The position numbers were made by a program, and so were the translations under genes. Source: Streptomyces bambusae (lineage in GTDB: Bacteria > Actinomycetota > Actinomycetes > Streptomycetales > Streptomycetaceae). From it: 55,668 nucleotides of DNA. The stretch spans positions 1-55,668 of the forward strand of contig NZ_JAJAUZ010000050.1 of the NCBI RefSeq assembly GCF_020532645.1, in the 5' to 3' direction. The notes below the pieces were generated by a model. It did no database searches. It was not told the origin of the DNA and worked only from the letters and a program-made list of their open reading frames with translations. Shown one piece after another: positions 43,173 to 51,306 of the stretch. Each line of letters opens with the position of its first letter. The first letter of the stretch is position 1.

Positions 43173-43514
43173 TCAGCCCGGGAGCAGCGGGGCCAGCAGG
43201 GCCACCCCCGGCAGTTCGCCGACCTTGGCGCCCTTGGTGACGGTGTCCGTGACGGTCGTCGTGCCCACCGCCGGGAAGTCCGAGACCTTCGTCGCGATCC
43301 CGTTGTCCAGCGGGTCCACGCCCGTGTTGGCCAGCGGGTCCACCTGGAGGTTCTGCACCGGGCCCAGCGCGCCGGCCAGTGCGTGCGGAACGGAGATCTC
43401 CCCTGCCTGCGCACCGGACGCCGCGGCCGCAAGGGCCGCACCCGCCAGGGAAACGGTCAGGCCTGCGTTCCGCAGGGTGCGCCGGGTGCTGCCGGGGACA
43501 GAGTGACGTGCCAT
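43173..43514 (-). CDS. Small exported protein, unknown
   Basis: This 113-residue protein has a signal peptide (LRNAGLTVSLAGAALAAAAS, cleavage after about residue 37, AQA) and a mature part of about 75 residues rich in Val, Pro, Thr and Asp (VQNLQVDPLANTGVDPLDNG) with no cysteine. ATG 43514 follows GGCGGGA. The family is not recognised; its composition resembles the small exported protein at 36004. It is convergent with the deoC operon and divergent from the uridine kinase gene. Confidence 0.7.
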   Translation of the reverse strand: MARHSVPGSTRRTLRNAGLTVSLAGAALAAAASGAQAGEISVPHALAGALGPVQNLQVDPLANTGVDPLDNGIATKVSDFPAVGTTTVTDTVTKGAKVGELPGVALLAPLLPG

Positions 43515-43633
43515 GGATTCCCGCCTGTGTCGGTAACCGATTGCGCACGCAGCGTAGTTGAGATGTGATGCTGAATACCAACCCGCCTCCCGATGGGTCC
43601 CCTACGCGGGGTAATGCCGCACACTGGTGTTCC

Positions 43634-44281
43634 GTGAGCTGTTCATCTCCCCTTCCGACGCGCGTCGTCCTGCTGACCGGTCCGTCAGGGTCCGGAAAGT
43701 CCTCGCTGGCCGCCCGCAGCGGCCTGCCCGTGCTGCGACTCGACGATTTCTACAAGGAGGGCGACGACCCCACCCTCCCCACGGTCGAAGGCAGCTCCGA
43801 CATCGACTGGGACTCGCCCCGCTCCTGGGACGCCGACACGGCCGTCGCCGCCGTCGCCGCGCTGTGCCGGACCGGCCGCACCGAGGTGCCCGTCTACGAC
43901 ATCTCGACCAGCTCCCGCACCGGAGCCGAGACCCTCGACATCGGCCGCACCCCGCTGTTCATCGCCGAGGGCATCTTCGCCGCCGACATCGCCGCCCGCT
44001 GCCAGGAACTCGGCCTGCTCGCCGACGCCATCTGCCTGCGCGGCAGCCCGGGCACCACGTTCCGCCGCCGCCTCCTGCGCGACCTGCGCGAGGGCCGCAA
44101 GTCGGTGCTGTTCCTGGTGCGCCGCGGCTGGCGGCTGATGCGCGCCGAGCGCGGCATCGTCGCCCGGCACGTCGCGCTCGGCGCCCACGCCTGCGCCCGC
44201 GACGAGGCACTGGGCCGGCTCGCCGCCGCGGCCGCCGGCCGGCACCGGGCGGCCGTCCCCCGCGAGAACGCCGCGGTGTGA
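43634..44281 (+). CDS. Uridine kinase-like P-loop protein
   Basis: This protein of about 215 residues resembles bacterial uridine kinases, which phosphorylate uridine or cytidine with ATP or GTP. The P-loop LLTGPSGSGKSSLA is near residue 15, followed by LPVLRLDDFYKEGDDP, DIDWDSPRSWDADTA, EVPVYDISTSSRTG and LFIAEGIFAADIAA, in the order expected for Udk/PRK kinases. GTG 43634 is chosen; ATG 43568 would add 22 residues without conservation. It has no copy of the nucleoside operator upstream. Its stop codon lies inside a 22-bp perfect hairpin. Confidence 0.85.
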   Translation: MSCSSPLPTRVVLLTGPSGSGKSSLAARSGLPVLRLDDFYKEGDDPTLPTVEGSSDIDWDSPRSWDADTAVAAVAALCRTGRTEVPVYDISTSSRTGAETLDIGRTPLFIAEGIFAADIAARCQELGLLADAICLRGSPGTTFRRRLLRDLREGRKSVLFLVRRGWRLMRAERGIVARHVALGAHACARDEALGRLAAAAAGRHRAAVPRENAAV

Positions 44282-44322
44282 CCGCGGTCCGGGCCCGAGC
44301 GCCCGGACCGCGGTCACACCGC
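44273..44322. terminator. 22-bp perfect hairpin at uridine kinase stop
   Basis: Positions 44273-44294 and 44301-44322 are perfect reverse complements around a CCGAGC loop. The kinase stop codon (44279-44281) is within the left arm. It is the longest hairpin in the window and is probably a bidirectional terminator between the convergent kinase and sigQ genes. Confidence 0.85.
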
Positions 44323-44335
44323 CCCCGGAACACGC

Positions 44336-44379
44336 GAGAGCGGGACCAGACGGACCCCCGACCGTCTGATCCCGCTCTC
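44336..44379. terminator. Second hairpin before sigQ stop
   Basis: GAGAGCGGGACCAGACGG (44336-44353) pairs with 44362-44379 with one mismatch around an 8-base loop. It lies between the first hairpin and the sigQ stop at 44449, giving a double terminator for the convergent pair. Confidence 0.75.
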
Positions 44380-44448
44380 ATCCCCCATGGCCCTCCGTCC
44401 CACCCCCGCGAGACGGTCCCCTTCGGGCCTTGTGGTTCTCCGCCGCCC

Positions 44449-45141
44449 CTAGGCGACCAGCTCCCCGAACGAGTCCGCCTCGGTCTCGCCGAAGCTCAGC
44501 GACTCGTCGTCGCGCAGCCGGCGCAGCGAGCGCCAGATGCTCGACTTCACCGTGCCGACGCTGATGTCCAGGATCTCGGCGATCTCCGGGTCCGTACGGC
44601 CCTCGTAGTAGCGCAGCACCAGCATCGTGCGCTGCGGCTCCGGCAGCTTCGACAGCGCCTGCCACAGCACCGTGCGCAGCTCGGTGCCCTTCATCGCGTC
44701 CGTCTCGCCCGCCGTCTCCGGCAGCTCCTCGGTCGGGTACTCGTTCAGCTTCCGCCGGCGCCACGCACTGATGTGCAGGTTCGTCATCGTCCGGCGCAGG
44801 TAGCCGCCGACCGCCGCCTTGTCGCTGATCCGGTCCCAGGCCCGGTACGTCGAGAACAGCGCGCTCTGCAGCAGGTCCTCGGCCTCGTACCGGTCGCCGG
44901 TCAGGTGGTAGGCCGTCGCGAAGAGCGCCGCCCGACGCTCCTGCACGTAGGCGGTGAACTCGGCCTCCGAGGCAGCCGACGGGGTGCGCTGCGCGGGCAC
45001 GGTGTACGCGGTGGCGTCGATCGCCACCTTGTGGGTCGGCCGGGTGCGGGTGACCGGTGCGACGCGGACACCCGCCCGGCGGTTCACATCGTGCAGCCGC
45101 GTGACAACGGCGCTGGTGCTGGTGCTGTGCAGCGTGTTCAT
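44449..45141 (-). CDS. sigQ: Sigma factor SigQ (ECF, SigE-type)
   Basis: This 230-residue ECF sigma factor has a poorly conserved N-terminal extension of about 55 residues, then region 2 (FTAYVQERRAALFATAYHLT, EAEDLLQSALFSTYRAWDRI, GYLRRTMTNLHISAWRRRK) and region 4 (LSKLPEPQRTMLVLRYYEGR, IAEILDISVGTVKSSIWRSL). It is divergent from afsQ1-afsQ2, the arrangement known for sigQ in S. coelicolor, where SigQ works with and against AfsQ1 in nitrogen-dependent control of antibiotic genes. ATG 45141 has a GGGGGCGCGAG ribosome-binding site. An AfsQ1-type site lies in the shared upstream region. Confidence 0.9.
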   Translation of the reverse strand: MNTLHSTSTSAVVTRLHDVNRRAGVRVAPVTRTRPTHKVAIDATAYTVPAQRTPSAASEAEFTAYVQERRAALFATAYHLTGDRYEAEDLLQSALFSTYRAWDRISDKAAVGGYLRRTMTNLHISAWRRRKLNEYPTEELPETAGETDAMKGTELRTVLWQALSKLPEPQRTMLVLRYYEGRTDPEIAEILDISVGTVKSSIWRSLRRLRDDESLSFGETEADSFGELVA

Positions 45142-45230
45142 CTCGCGCCCCCGTCGTGGTCTGCCGTGGAACCGGCTGTTGCCGATGGGAAAAGACTGCC
45201 CGCGGGACTTAACCGGGGTGTCCGCCGACT

Positions 45231-45246
45231 GTCACAGCACTGTCAC
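45231..45246. promoter_or_regulatory. AfsQ1 box between sigQ and afsQ1
   Basis: GTCAC-AGCACT-GTCAC fits the published AfsQ1 consensus GTNAC-N6-GTNAC exactly. It lies 60 bases before the afsQ1 start and 90 bases before the sigQ start, so phospho-AfsQ1 probably regulates both genes. Confidence 0.85.
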
Positions 45247-45305
45247 AGCGAACGGTGGCGACCGCCCCCGCTCCGGCACCCGCGGGCATGGGACAGAATG
45301 TCGGC

Positions 45306-45983
45306 GTGCCTTTCCTGTTGCTGATCGAGGACGACGACGCCATCCGCACGGCGCTCGAACTCTCCCTGTCCCGTCAGGGCCACCGTGTGGCCACCGCGGC
45401 GACCGGAGAGGACGGGCTGAAGCTGCTCAAGGAGCAGCGGCCGGACCTGATCGTGCTGGACGTGATGCTGCCCGGGATCGACGGCTTCGAGGTGTGCCGC
45501 CGCATCCGCCGCACCGACCAGCTGCCGATCATCCTGCTGACCGCGCGCAGCGACGACATCGACGTGGTGGTCGGACTGGAGTCCGGCGCCGACGACTATG
45601 TGGTCAAGCCCGTGCAGGGCCGGGTGCTGGACGCCCGGATCCGCGCCGTGCTGCGCCGCGGCGAGCGCGAGTCGAGCGACTCCGCCACCTTCGGTTCCCT
45701 GGTGATCGACCGTTCCGCGATGACGGTCACCAAGAACGGCGAGGACCTCCAGCTCACCCCGACCGAGCTGCGGCTGCTGCTGGAACTCAGCCGCCGCCCC
45801 GGCCAGGCCCTGTCGCGCCAGCAGCTGCTGCGGCTGGTCTGGGAGCACGACTACCTCGGCGACTCCCGGCTGGTGGACGCCTGTGTCCAGCGGCTGCGGG
45901 CGAAGGTCGAGGACGTGCCGTCCTCGCCGACGCTGATCCGCACCGTGCGCGGTGTCGGCTACCGCCTGGACTCCCCGCAGTGA
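45306..45983 (+). CDS. afsQ1: Response regulator AfsQ1
   Basis: This 225-residue OmpR-type regulator has a receiver domain (about 1-115; IEDDDAIRTALELS, phospho-acceptor Asp 52 in LIVLDVMLPG, T in LLTARSDDID, Lys in VVKPVQG) and a winged-helix DNA-binding domain (about 130-225; TPTELRLLLELSRRPGQALS, LVDACVQRLRAKVED, TVRGVGYRL). Length and sequence match S. coelicolor AfsQ1 as I remember it. GTG 45306 gives this length; CAGAAT lies 6 bases upstream, which suggests a leaderless mRNA. The stop overlaps the afsQ2 start. Confidence 0.95.
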   Translation: MPFLLLIEDDDAIRTALELSLSRQGHRVATAATGEDGLKLLKEQRPDLIVLDVMLPGIDGFEVCRRIRRTDQLPIILLTARSDDIDVVVGLESGADDYVVKPVQGRVLDARIRAVLRRGERESSDSATFGSLVIDRSAMTVTKNGEDLQLTPTELRLLLELSRRPGQALSRQQLLRLVWEHDYLGDSRLVDACVQRLRAKVEDVPSSPTLIRTVRGVGYRLDSPQ

Positions 45984-47458
45984 AGCGGGCCGTTCTCGCG
46001 GGCCGCCGCTGGACCAGTCTCCGGCTGCGGCTCATAGTCGTGTTCGGGCTGGTCGCGCTGACCGCCGCGGTGTCCGCGTCGGGAATCGCGTACTGGCTCA
46101 ACCGGGAGGCCGTGCTCAGCCGTACGCAGGACGCGGCGCTCGGGGACTTCCGGCAGGAGATGCAGAACCGGGCCGCCGCCCTGCCGGCCGACCCGACGCC
46201 GGAGGAACTCCAGCGCACCGCCGAGCTGATGGCCGGCTCCAGCCCCGGCTACAGCGTGCTCCTCGTCGAGGAGAAGAAGGACGGCCGCAAGGTCTTCGGA
46301 TCGGCCGGCCCGGACTCCTTCAGGCTGTCCGACGTGCCCAAGTCCCTCCAGGACGCGGTCGCCGAGCAGCAGAAGGTCACCGCCGCCAACGACGCCCCGT
46401 TCCACATGTACTGGCAGCGGACCAAGCCGAACGGCAACCCGTACCTGGTCGGCGGCACCCGGATCGTCGGCGGCGGGCCCACCGGCTACATGTACAAGTC
46501 CCTCGCCACCGAGCGGGCGGACCTCAACGCGCTGGCCTGGTCGCTGTGCATCGCCACCGCGCTGGCGCTGCTCGGCTCGGCGCTGCTCGCGCAGGCCGCC
46601 GCCACCACCGTCCTCAAGCCCGTGCAGCGGCTCGGGGACGCGGCCCGGCGGCTCGGCGAGGGCGAGCTCGACACCCGGCTCGACGTGTCCGGGAACGACG
46701 AACTCGCCGACCTGTCGCACACGTTCAACCTGGCGGCGGCCGCGCTGGAGAAGAAGGTCGCGGACATGAGCGCCCGCGAGGAGTCCAGCCGCCGGTTCGT
46801 CGCCGACATGTCGCACGAGCTGCGGACCCCGCTGACCGCCCTCACGGCGGTCACCGAGGTGCTGGAGGAGGAGATCGACGGGCTCGACCCGATGATCGCC
46901 CCCGCGGTGGAACTGGTCGTCAGCGAGACCCGCCGGCTGAACAACCTGGTGGAGAACCTGATGGAGGTCACCCGGTTCGACGCCGGCACGGCCCGGCTGG
47001 TCCTGGACGACGTGGACGTCGCCGACCAGGTCACCGCCTGCATCGACGCGCGCGCCTGGCTGGACGCCGTCGAACTCGACGCGGAGCGCGGGATCGTGGC
47101 GCGGCTGGACCCGCGCCGGCTCGACGTGATCCTCGCCAACCTGATCGGCAACGCCCTCAAGCACGGCGGCTCGCCGGTACGGGTGTCGGTGCGCACGGAG
47201 GAATCGACGCTGGTGATCGCGGTCAAGGACAACGGGCCGGGCATCCCCGAGGACGTGCTCCCGCACGTCTTCGACCGGTTCTACAAGGCCAGCGCCTCGC
47301 GGCCGAAATCGGACGGCAGCGGTCTGGGCCTGTCCATCGCGATGGAGAACGCGCACATCCACGGCGGCGACATCACCGCCGAGAACTCCCCCGAGGGCGG
47401 GGCGCTGTTCACCCTGCGGCTGCCGGCGGACCTCACCGCAGCGGAGGCGGGGGCGTGA
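45980..47458 (+). CDS. afsQ2: Sensor histidine kinase AfsQ2
   Basis: This 492-residue kinase has a short N-terminal cytoplasmic stretch, a first membrane helix (LIVVFGLVALTAAVSASGIA), an extracytoplasmic sensor region of about 140 residues, and a second helix (LCIATALALLGSALLAQAAA). Next come a HAMP domain (PVQRLGDAARRLGEGELDTR), the dimerisation motif RFVADMSHELRTPL with His 279, and an ATPase domain with NLIGNALKHGG, DNGPGIPEDV and DGSGLGLSIAMENAH. It is co-translated with afsQ1 (stop/start overlap) and followed by an overlapping lipoprotein gene. Confidence 0.95.
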   Translation: MKRAVLAGRRWTSLRLRLIVVFGLVALTAAVSASGIAYWLNREAVLSRTQDAALGDFRQEMQNRAAALPADPTPEELQRTAELMAGSSPGYSVLLVEEKKDGRKVFGSAGPDSFRLSDVPKSLQDAVAEQQKVTAANDAPFHMYWQRTKPNGNPYLVGGTRIVGGGPTGYMYKSLATERADLNALAWSLCIATALALLGSALLAQAAATTVLKPVQRLGDAARRLGEGELDTRLDVSGNDELADLSHTFNLAAAALEKKVADMSAREESSRRFVADMSHELRTPLTALTAVTEVLEEEIDGLDPMIAPAVELVVSETRRLNNLVENLMEVTRFDAGTARLVLDDVDVADQVTACIDARAWLDAVELDAERGIVARLDPRRLDVILANLIGNALKHGGSPVRVSVRTEESTLVIAVKDNGPGIPEDVLPHVFDRFYKASASRPKSDGSGLGLSIAMENAHIHGGDITAENSPEGGALFTLRLPADLTAAEAGA

Positions 47459-48087
47459 AGAGAACATGGTGGGCGGCCGCACTGCTCCTGCTGCCCGCGG
47501 CGCTGGCCGGCGGCTGCGGCATCCGGGCCACCACGGTCCCCGTCGACGTGGGCGCGGCGCCCTCGCGGGTCTCCTGCGACAAGCCCGCCCGCAACACGTC
47601 GGGTGCCGCCGACGGGTTGCGGGCCACGGTCGAGATGGTCTGCGGTTCGCAGCTCGTCGGCATCGAGCGGGTCGTCCACCTCTCCGAGAAGCGGCCGGTA
47701 CGCGCCACCCGCGTGCCGGTCGCGCAGGCCCTGCTCGCCGAGCTGGAGCGGCCGCTGTCGGCCGCGGAGCGGGACGCCGGGTTCACCACCGGCGTGCCGG
47801 ACGGGCTGTCGGTGACGGCCCCGCGGGCCGGCGACCCGGCCGGCACCTTGCGGCTGAGCCGCAAGCCGGAAGACCTGCCGCCGCTGGCGCTCGCGCAGAT
47901 CGTGTGCACGCTGGCCGGCACCCCGCTGACCGGCGGCCCCGGCCCGGTCGTGCTGGGCGGCCCCGACGCCGACCCGCCGCGCGCCTGGGAGTGCACGGCG
48001 GCGGTACGGGCCCGCCCCGAGGCGGTGCCCACACTGGGCGAGATCGTCCGCCCCACGCCGTCGCCGGGCGCCTCCCGGCGCCCCTGA
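47455..48087 (+). CDS. AfsQ-associated lipoprotein (AfsQ3-like)
   Basis: This 210-residue lipoprotein has a signal peptide and lipobox LAGGC (Cys about 21). The mature domain carries CDKPARN, VEMVCGSQLVGIERVV, ALLAELERPLSAAERDAGF, QIVCTLAGTP and WECTAAVRARP; its cysteines may form disulfides. In S. coelicolor a third gene of the afsQ operon encodes a lipoprotein, and the position and GTGA overlap with afsQ2 here match. It may modulate the sensor, but that is not shown. It is last in the operon. Confidence 0.8.
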   Translation: MKRTWWAAALLLLPAALAGGCGIRATTVPVDVGAAPSRVSCDKPARNTSGAADGLRATVEMVCGSQLVGIERVVHLSEKRPVRATRVPVAQALLAELERPLSAAERDAGFTTGVPDGLSVTAPRAGDPAGTLRLSRKPEDLPPLALAQIVCTLAGTPLTGGPGPVVLGGPDADPPRAWECTAAVRARPEAVPTLGEIVRPTPSPGASRRP

Positions 48088-48172
48088 CGGCGCGGCGCCG
48101 GGCGGCGGCGGGGGCGCTCCGCCAAGGTGGGCTGGACCGTGTCTTCCCGCGCACAGACAAGGGACCCCGCCC

Positions 48173-48964
48173 ATGCTCAGCACCGACTTCACCACCGGTT
48201 CGCCGGCCTGGCTCGACCTCGGCAGCCCGGACGTCGACGCCTCCGCCGCCTTCTACCGGGCCGTGTTCGGCTGGGAGGCCGTCAGCTCCGGTCCCGAGGG
48301 CGGCGACTACCGGTTCTTCCGCAAGGGCGGCCGGACCGTCGCGGCCGTCGGCCCGCTGACCGAGGAGGGCGCCAAGCCCGCCTGGACCGTCTACTTCGGC
48401 AGCCCCGACGTCCAGGCCACCACGCAGGCGGTGCGCGACGGCGGCGGCCGGGTGCGGGTCGAGCCCATGGACGTCATGGGGGAGGGCTGGTTCGCCCAGT
48501 ACACCGACCCGGACGGCGCCGACTTCGCCGTCTGGCAGGCCGGGAAGACCGCCGGCCTGGAACGCACCTCCGAGGACGACACGCTGGTCTGGGTGGAGCT
48601 GATGGCCTCCGACCCGGAGGCCTCCACCGCCTTCTACCGGAGCCTGTTCGGGTGGCGGCACGCCGACATGGACGTGCCCGGCGGGATGACGTACCGGGTG
48701 CTGTCCACGGCCGACGGAGACCAGGAGGACGCCTCCTTCGGCGGCGTGGCCCCCGACGACATCGGCGGCGACAACGCGCCGCACCGCTGGATCCCGTACT
48801 TCGCCGTCGCCGACGCGGACGAGACCGTCGCCCGGACCGAGGGCGCCGGCGGCTCGGTGCTGATGCCCGCCGCGACCATGGAGGGCGTCGGGCGGATGGC
48901 CTGGCTGCTGGACCCCGCGGGCGCGCCCTTCGCGATCCTCAAGCCCGAGCCGCCGGCGGCCTGA
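48173..48964 (+). CDS. VOC-family protein, two domains
   Basis: This 263-residue protein contains two tandem vicinal-oxygen-chelate (glyoxalase-like) modules, about 8-125 (PAWLDLGSPDVDASAAFYRA, FAQYTDPDGADFAVWQ) and about 135-260 (WVELMASDPEASTAFYRSLF, MAWLLDPAGAPFAILKP). Such proteins act in glyoxalase, dioxygenase or antibiotic-binding roles; no substrate can be assigned. ATG 48173 follows AAGGGA. It is a single gene between the afsQ operon and a CBS-domain gene. Confidence 0.88.
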   Translation: MLSTDFTTGSPAWLDLGSPDVDASAAFYRAVFGWEAVSSGPEGGDYRFFRKGGRTVAAVGPLTEEGAKPAWTVYFGSPDVQATTQAVRDGGGRVRVEPMDVMGEGWFAQYTDPDGADFAVWQAGKTAGLERTSEDDTLVWVELMASDPEASTAFYRSLFGWRHADMDVPGGMTYRVLSTADGDQEDASFGGVAPDDIGGDNAPHRWIPYFAVADADETVARTEGAGGSVLMPAATMEGVGRMAWLLDPAGAPFAILKPEPPAA

Positions 48965-49013
48965 CCGGGCGGGCACGGCCCCGGAGCGCTCCCGGCGCGC
49001 GCCGCGGCCCGTC

Positions 49014-49051
49014 CCGTGCTGTGCTCTGTAGGGGCAACCCCCACAGCACGG
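49014..49051 (+). terminator. Hairpin before CBS gene
   Basis: CCGTGCTGTG (49014-49023) pairs with 49042-49051, with an inner GGGG/CCCC stem. It ends 26 bases before the CBS-protein ATG. It may terminate the VOC transcript or fold in the leader of the CBS gene. Confidence 0.55.
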
Positions 49052-49077
49052 CACGGGAACGGAGCGGAGGAGACGCC

Positions 49078-49512
49078 ATGGACAAGAGACTGCGGGCCCG
49101 GGACATGATGACCGCCGGGGTTCAGTGCGTGCGCGAGGAGCAGAGCCTGCTGGACGCCGCGCGGATGATGCGTGACCTGGGCGTGGGCGCCCTGCCCATC
49201 TGCGGGTCGGACGAACGCCTCAAGGGCATGATCACCGACCGCGACATCGTGGTGAAGTGCTGCGCCGAGGGCATGAACCCGGCGGACGTGACGGCCGGCT
49301 CGATGGCGGGTGTCCTGCACTGGGTGGACGCGGAGGCCGACGCCAACGAGGCCGTGGACACCATGGAGGTCCACCAGATCAAGCGGCTGCCGGTCATCGA
49401 CGTGGTCAACGGCCACCGCCTGGTCGGCATGATCACGGAGGCGAACCTGGCGAAGAACCTCAGCGACGAGGCGATGGCGGAGTTCGCCGCCCGCGTCTAC
49501 GCCGCGAACTGA
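49078..49512 (+). CDS. Two-CBS-domain protein
   Basis: This 144-residue cytoplasmic protein consists of two CBS domains: ARDMMTAGVQCVREEQSLLD through LPICGSDERLKGMITDRDIV, and WVDAEADANEAVDTMEVHQI through RLPVIDVVNGHRLVGMITEA. A CBS pair binds adenosine nucleotides such as AMP or ATP in many proteins; the partner is unknown. ATG 49078 has GGAGGAG. It is preceded by a hairpin that could be a terminator or leader structure, and is convergent with the phosphohexomutase gene. Confidence 0.9.
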   Translation: MDKRLRARDMMTAGVQCVREEQSLLDAARMMRDLGVGALPICGSDERLKGMITDRDIVVKCCAEGMNPADVTAGSMAGVLHWVDAEADANEAVDTMEVHQIKRLPVIDVVNGHRLVGMITEANLAKNLSDEAMAEFAARVYAAN

Positions 49513-49603
49513 CGCCCGGGGCCGGCCGGCCGGTCGGGGCCGGAGACGTCCGAAGGCCCCCGGGACGGTGCTCCGGGGGCTTTCGGGTGCGCTGCGCGGC
49601 GGG

Positions 49604-51277
49604 TCAGATGCCCGCCGCGGCCGCCAGGTCCTTCTTGACCGCGTCCAGGACCTCCTGGCCGCGGGTGCGGGCCGACGCCAGCCCGGAGGCCTCGGCGACC
49701 GGGACCACGACCTCCAGGTAGCACTTGAGCTTGGGCTCGGTGCCGCTCGGGCGGACGATCACCCGGGCCTTGTACTCGCCCTCCAGGTGGTAGCGCAGCC
49801 CGTCGGTGGGCGGCAGCGCCGCGGAACCCAGCGACAGGTCCTCGGCCGACACCACCCGCAGCCCCGCCAGCGAGGCCGGCGGCCGCTCGCGCAGCGCCTG
49901 CATCGCGTCGGCGATCACCGACAGGTCCTGCACCCGCACCGACAGCTGGTCGGTGGCGTGCAGGCCGTGGGCCATCGCCAGGTCGTCCAGCAGGTCGGTC
50001 AGCGTCCGGCCCTGCTCCTTGAGCTCGGAGGCCAGCTCGGCCACCAGCAGGGCGGCCGTGATGCCGTCCTTGTCGCGGACTCCCTCGGGGTCGACGCAGT
50101 AGCCCAGCGCCTCCTCGTAGCCGTACCGCAGGCCCTCCACGCGGGAGATCCACTTGAAGCCGGTCAGCGTCTCCGCGTAGCCGACGCCCGCCGCCTCGGC
50201 GATCCGTCCCAGCAGCGACGAGGACACGATCGACTCCGCGAACACGCCCGACGCGCCCTTGTGCACCAGGTGCGCGGCCAGCAGGGCGCCCACCTCGTCA
50301 CCGCGCAGCATCCGCCAGCCGCCCGCGGCACTGCCGTCGACGGAGTCGGTGGGAACGGCCACCGCGCAGCGGTCGGCGTCCGGGTCGTTCGCGATCACGA
50401 TGTCCGGGCCGGTCTCGGCGGCCTTCGCGAAGGCCAGGTCCATGGCCCCCGGCTCCTCCGGGTTGGGGAACGCCACCGTGGGGAACGCCGGGTCGGGCTC
50501 GGCCTGCTCGGCCACCAGCACCGGCTCCGGGAAGCCGGCGCGGGCGAACGCGGCCAGCACCACGTCCTTGCCGACGCCGTGCATGGCCGTGTACACGGTC
50601 CGCACGCCGCGCGCCGAACCCGGCGTCAGGACGGCGTCCGTCCGCGCCAGGTAGGCCTCCAGGACCTCGTCGCCGAGCTGCTGCCAGCCGTCGCCGGGGC
50701 GCGGGACGTCCGCGAGCGGGCCCACCGCCGCGATCTCGGCGGCGATCTCCGCGTCCGCGGGCGAGACGATCTGCGAGCCGTCGCCCAGGTACACCTTGTA
50801 GCCGTTGTCCCGGGGCGGGTTGTGGCTGGCGGTGACCTCGACGCCGGCGACGGCACCCAGGTGCCTTATCGCGTACGCGAGGACCGGCGTGGGCAGCGGT
50901 CGGGGCAGGACGGCGGCGCGCAGCCCGGCGCCCGTCATCACGGCGGCCGTGTCGCGGGCGAAGTCCGCGGACTTGTACCGCGCGTCGTAGCCGACCACGA
51001 CGAGCCCGCCGTCGTGGCCCTGGGCCTTCAGGTAGGCCGCGAGGCCGGCGGCGGCCCGGATGACCACCGAGCGGTTCATCCTCATCGGGCCCGCGCCCAG
51101 CTCGCCGCGGAGGCCCGCGGTGCCGAACTGGAGGGTGCCGGCGAACCGGTCCGCGAGTTCGGCGGCGCCCGCGGGGGTGTCCGCGGCGTCGATCAGCCGG
51201 CCGAGCTCGGCGGCGGTCTCCGGGTCCGGGTCCTCCGCCTGCCAGGCCCGGGCGCGTGCGATCAGATCGTCCTGCAC
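49604..51277 (-). CDS. Phosphohexomutase / phosphopentomutase-like
   Basis: This 557-residue protein belongs to the alpha-D-phosphohexomutase superfamily, closest in look to PGM2/PgcA-type enzymes. The phosphoserine loop is VTASHNPPRDNG, the metal site DPDADRCAVAV, and the sugar and phosphate sites include GFKWISRVEG and VIVRPSGTEPKLKCYLE. It is translated from GTG 51277 with AAGGGA, 29 bases after the purine nucleoside phosphorylase stop and on the same strand. PGM2-type enzymes can interconvert ribose- or deoxyribose-1-P and -5-P, which would supply the step to DeoC; no deoB gene is present in the window. Confidence 0.88.
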   Translation of the reverse strand: MQDDLIARARAWQAEDPDPETAAELGRLIDAADTPAGAAELADRFAGTLQFGTAGLRGELGAGPMRMNRSVVIRAAAGLAAYLKAQGHDGGLVVVGYDARYKSADFARDTAAVMTGAGLRAAVLPRPLPTPVLAYAIRHLGAVAGVEVTASHNPPRDNGYKVYLGDGSQIVSPADAEIAAEIAAVGPLADVPRPGDGWQQLGDEVLEAYLARTDAVLTPGSARGVRTVYTAMHGVGKDVVLAAFARAGFPEPVLVAEQAEPDPAFPTVAFPNPEEPGAMDLAFAKAAETGPDIVIANDPDADRCAVAVPTDSVDGSAAGGWRMLRGDEVGALLAAHLVHKGASGVFAESIVSSSLLGRIAEAAGVGYAETLTGFKWISRVEGLRYGYEEALGYCVDPEGVRDKDGITAALLVAELASELKEQGRTLTDLLDDLAMAHGLHATDQLSVRVQDLSVIADAMQALRERPPASLAGLRVVSAEDLSLGSAALPPTDGLRYHLEGEYKARVIVRPSGTEPKLKCYLEVVVPVAEASGLASARTRGQEVLDAVKKDLAAAAGI

Positions 51278-51306
51278 TGGTTCCCTTTCCGTACGGGTGG
51301 TCCGGC

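Noticed and set aside
43601..43612. CTACGCGGGGTA upstream of the uridine kinase gene
   Set aside because: Four of twelve bases differ and the dyad is lost, so I do not place the kinase gene in the nucleoside regulon.
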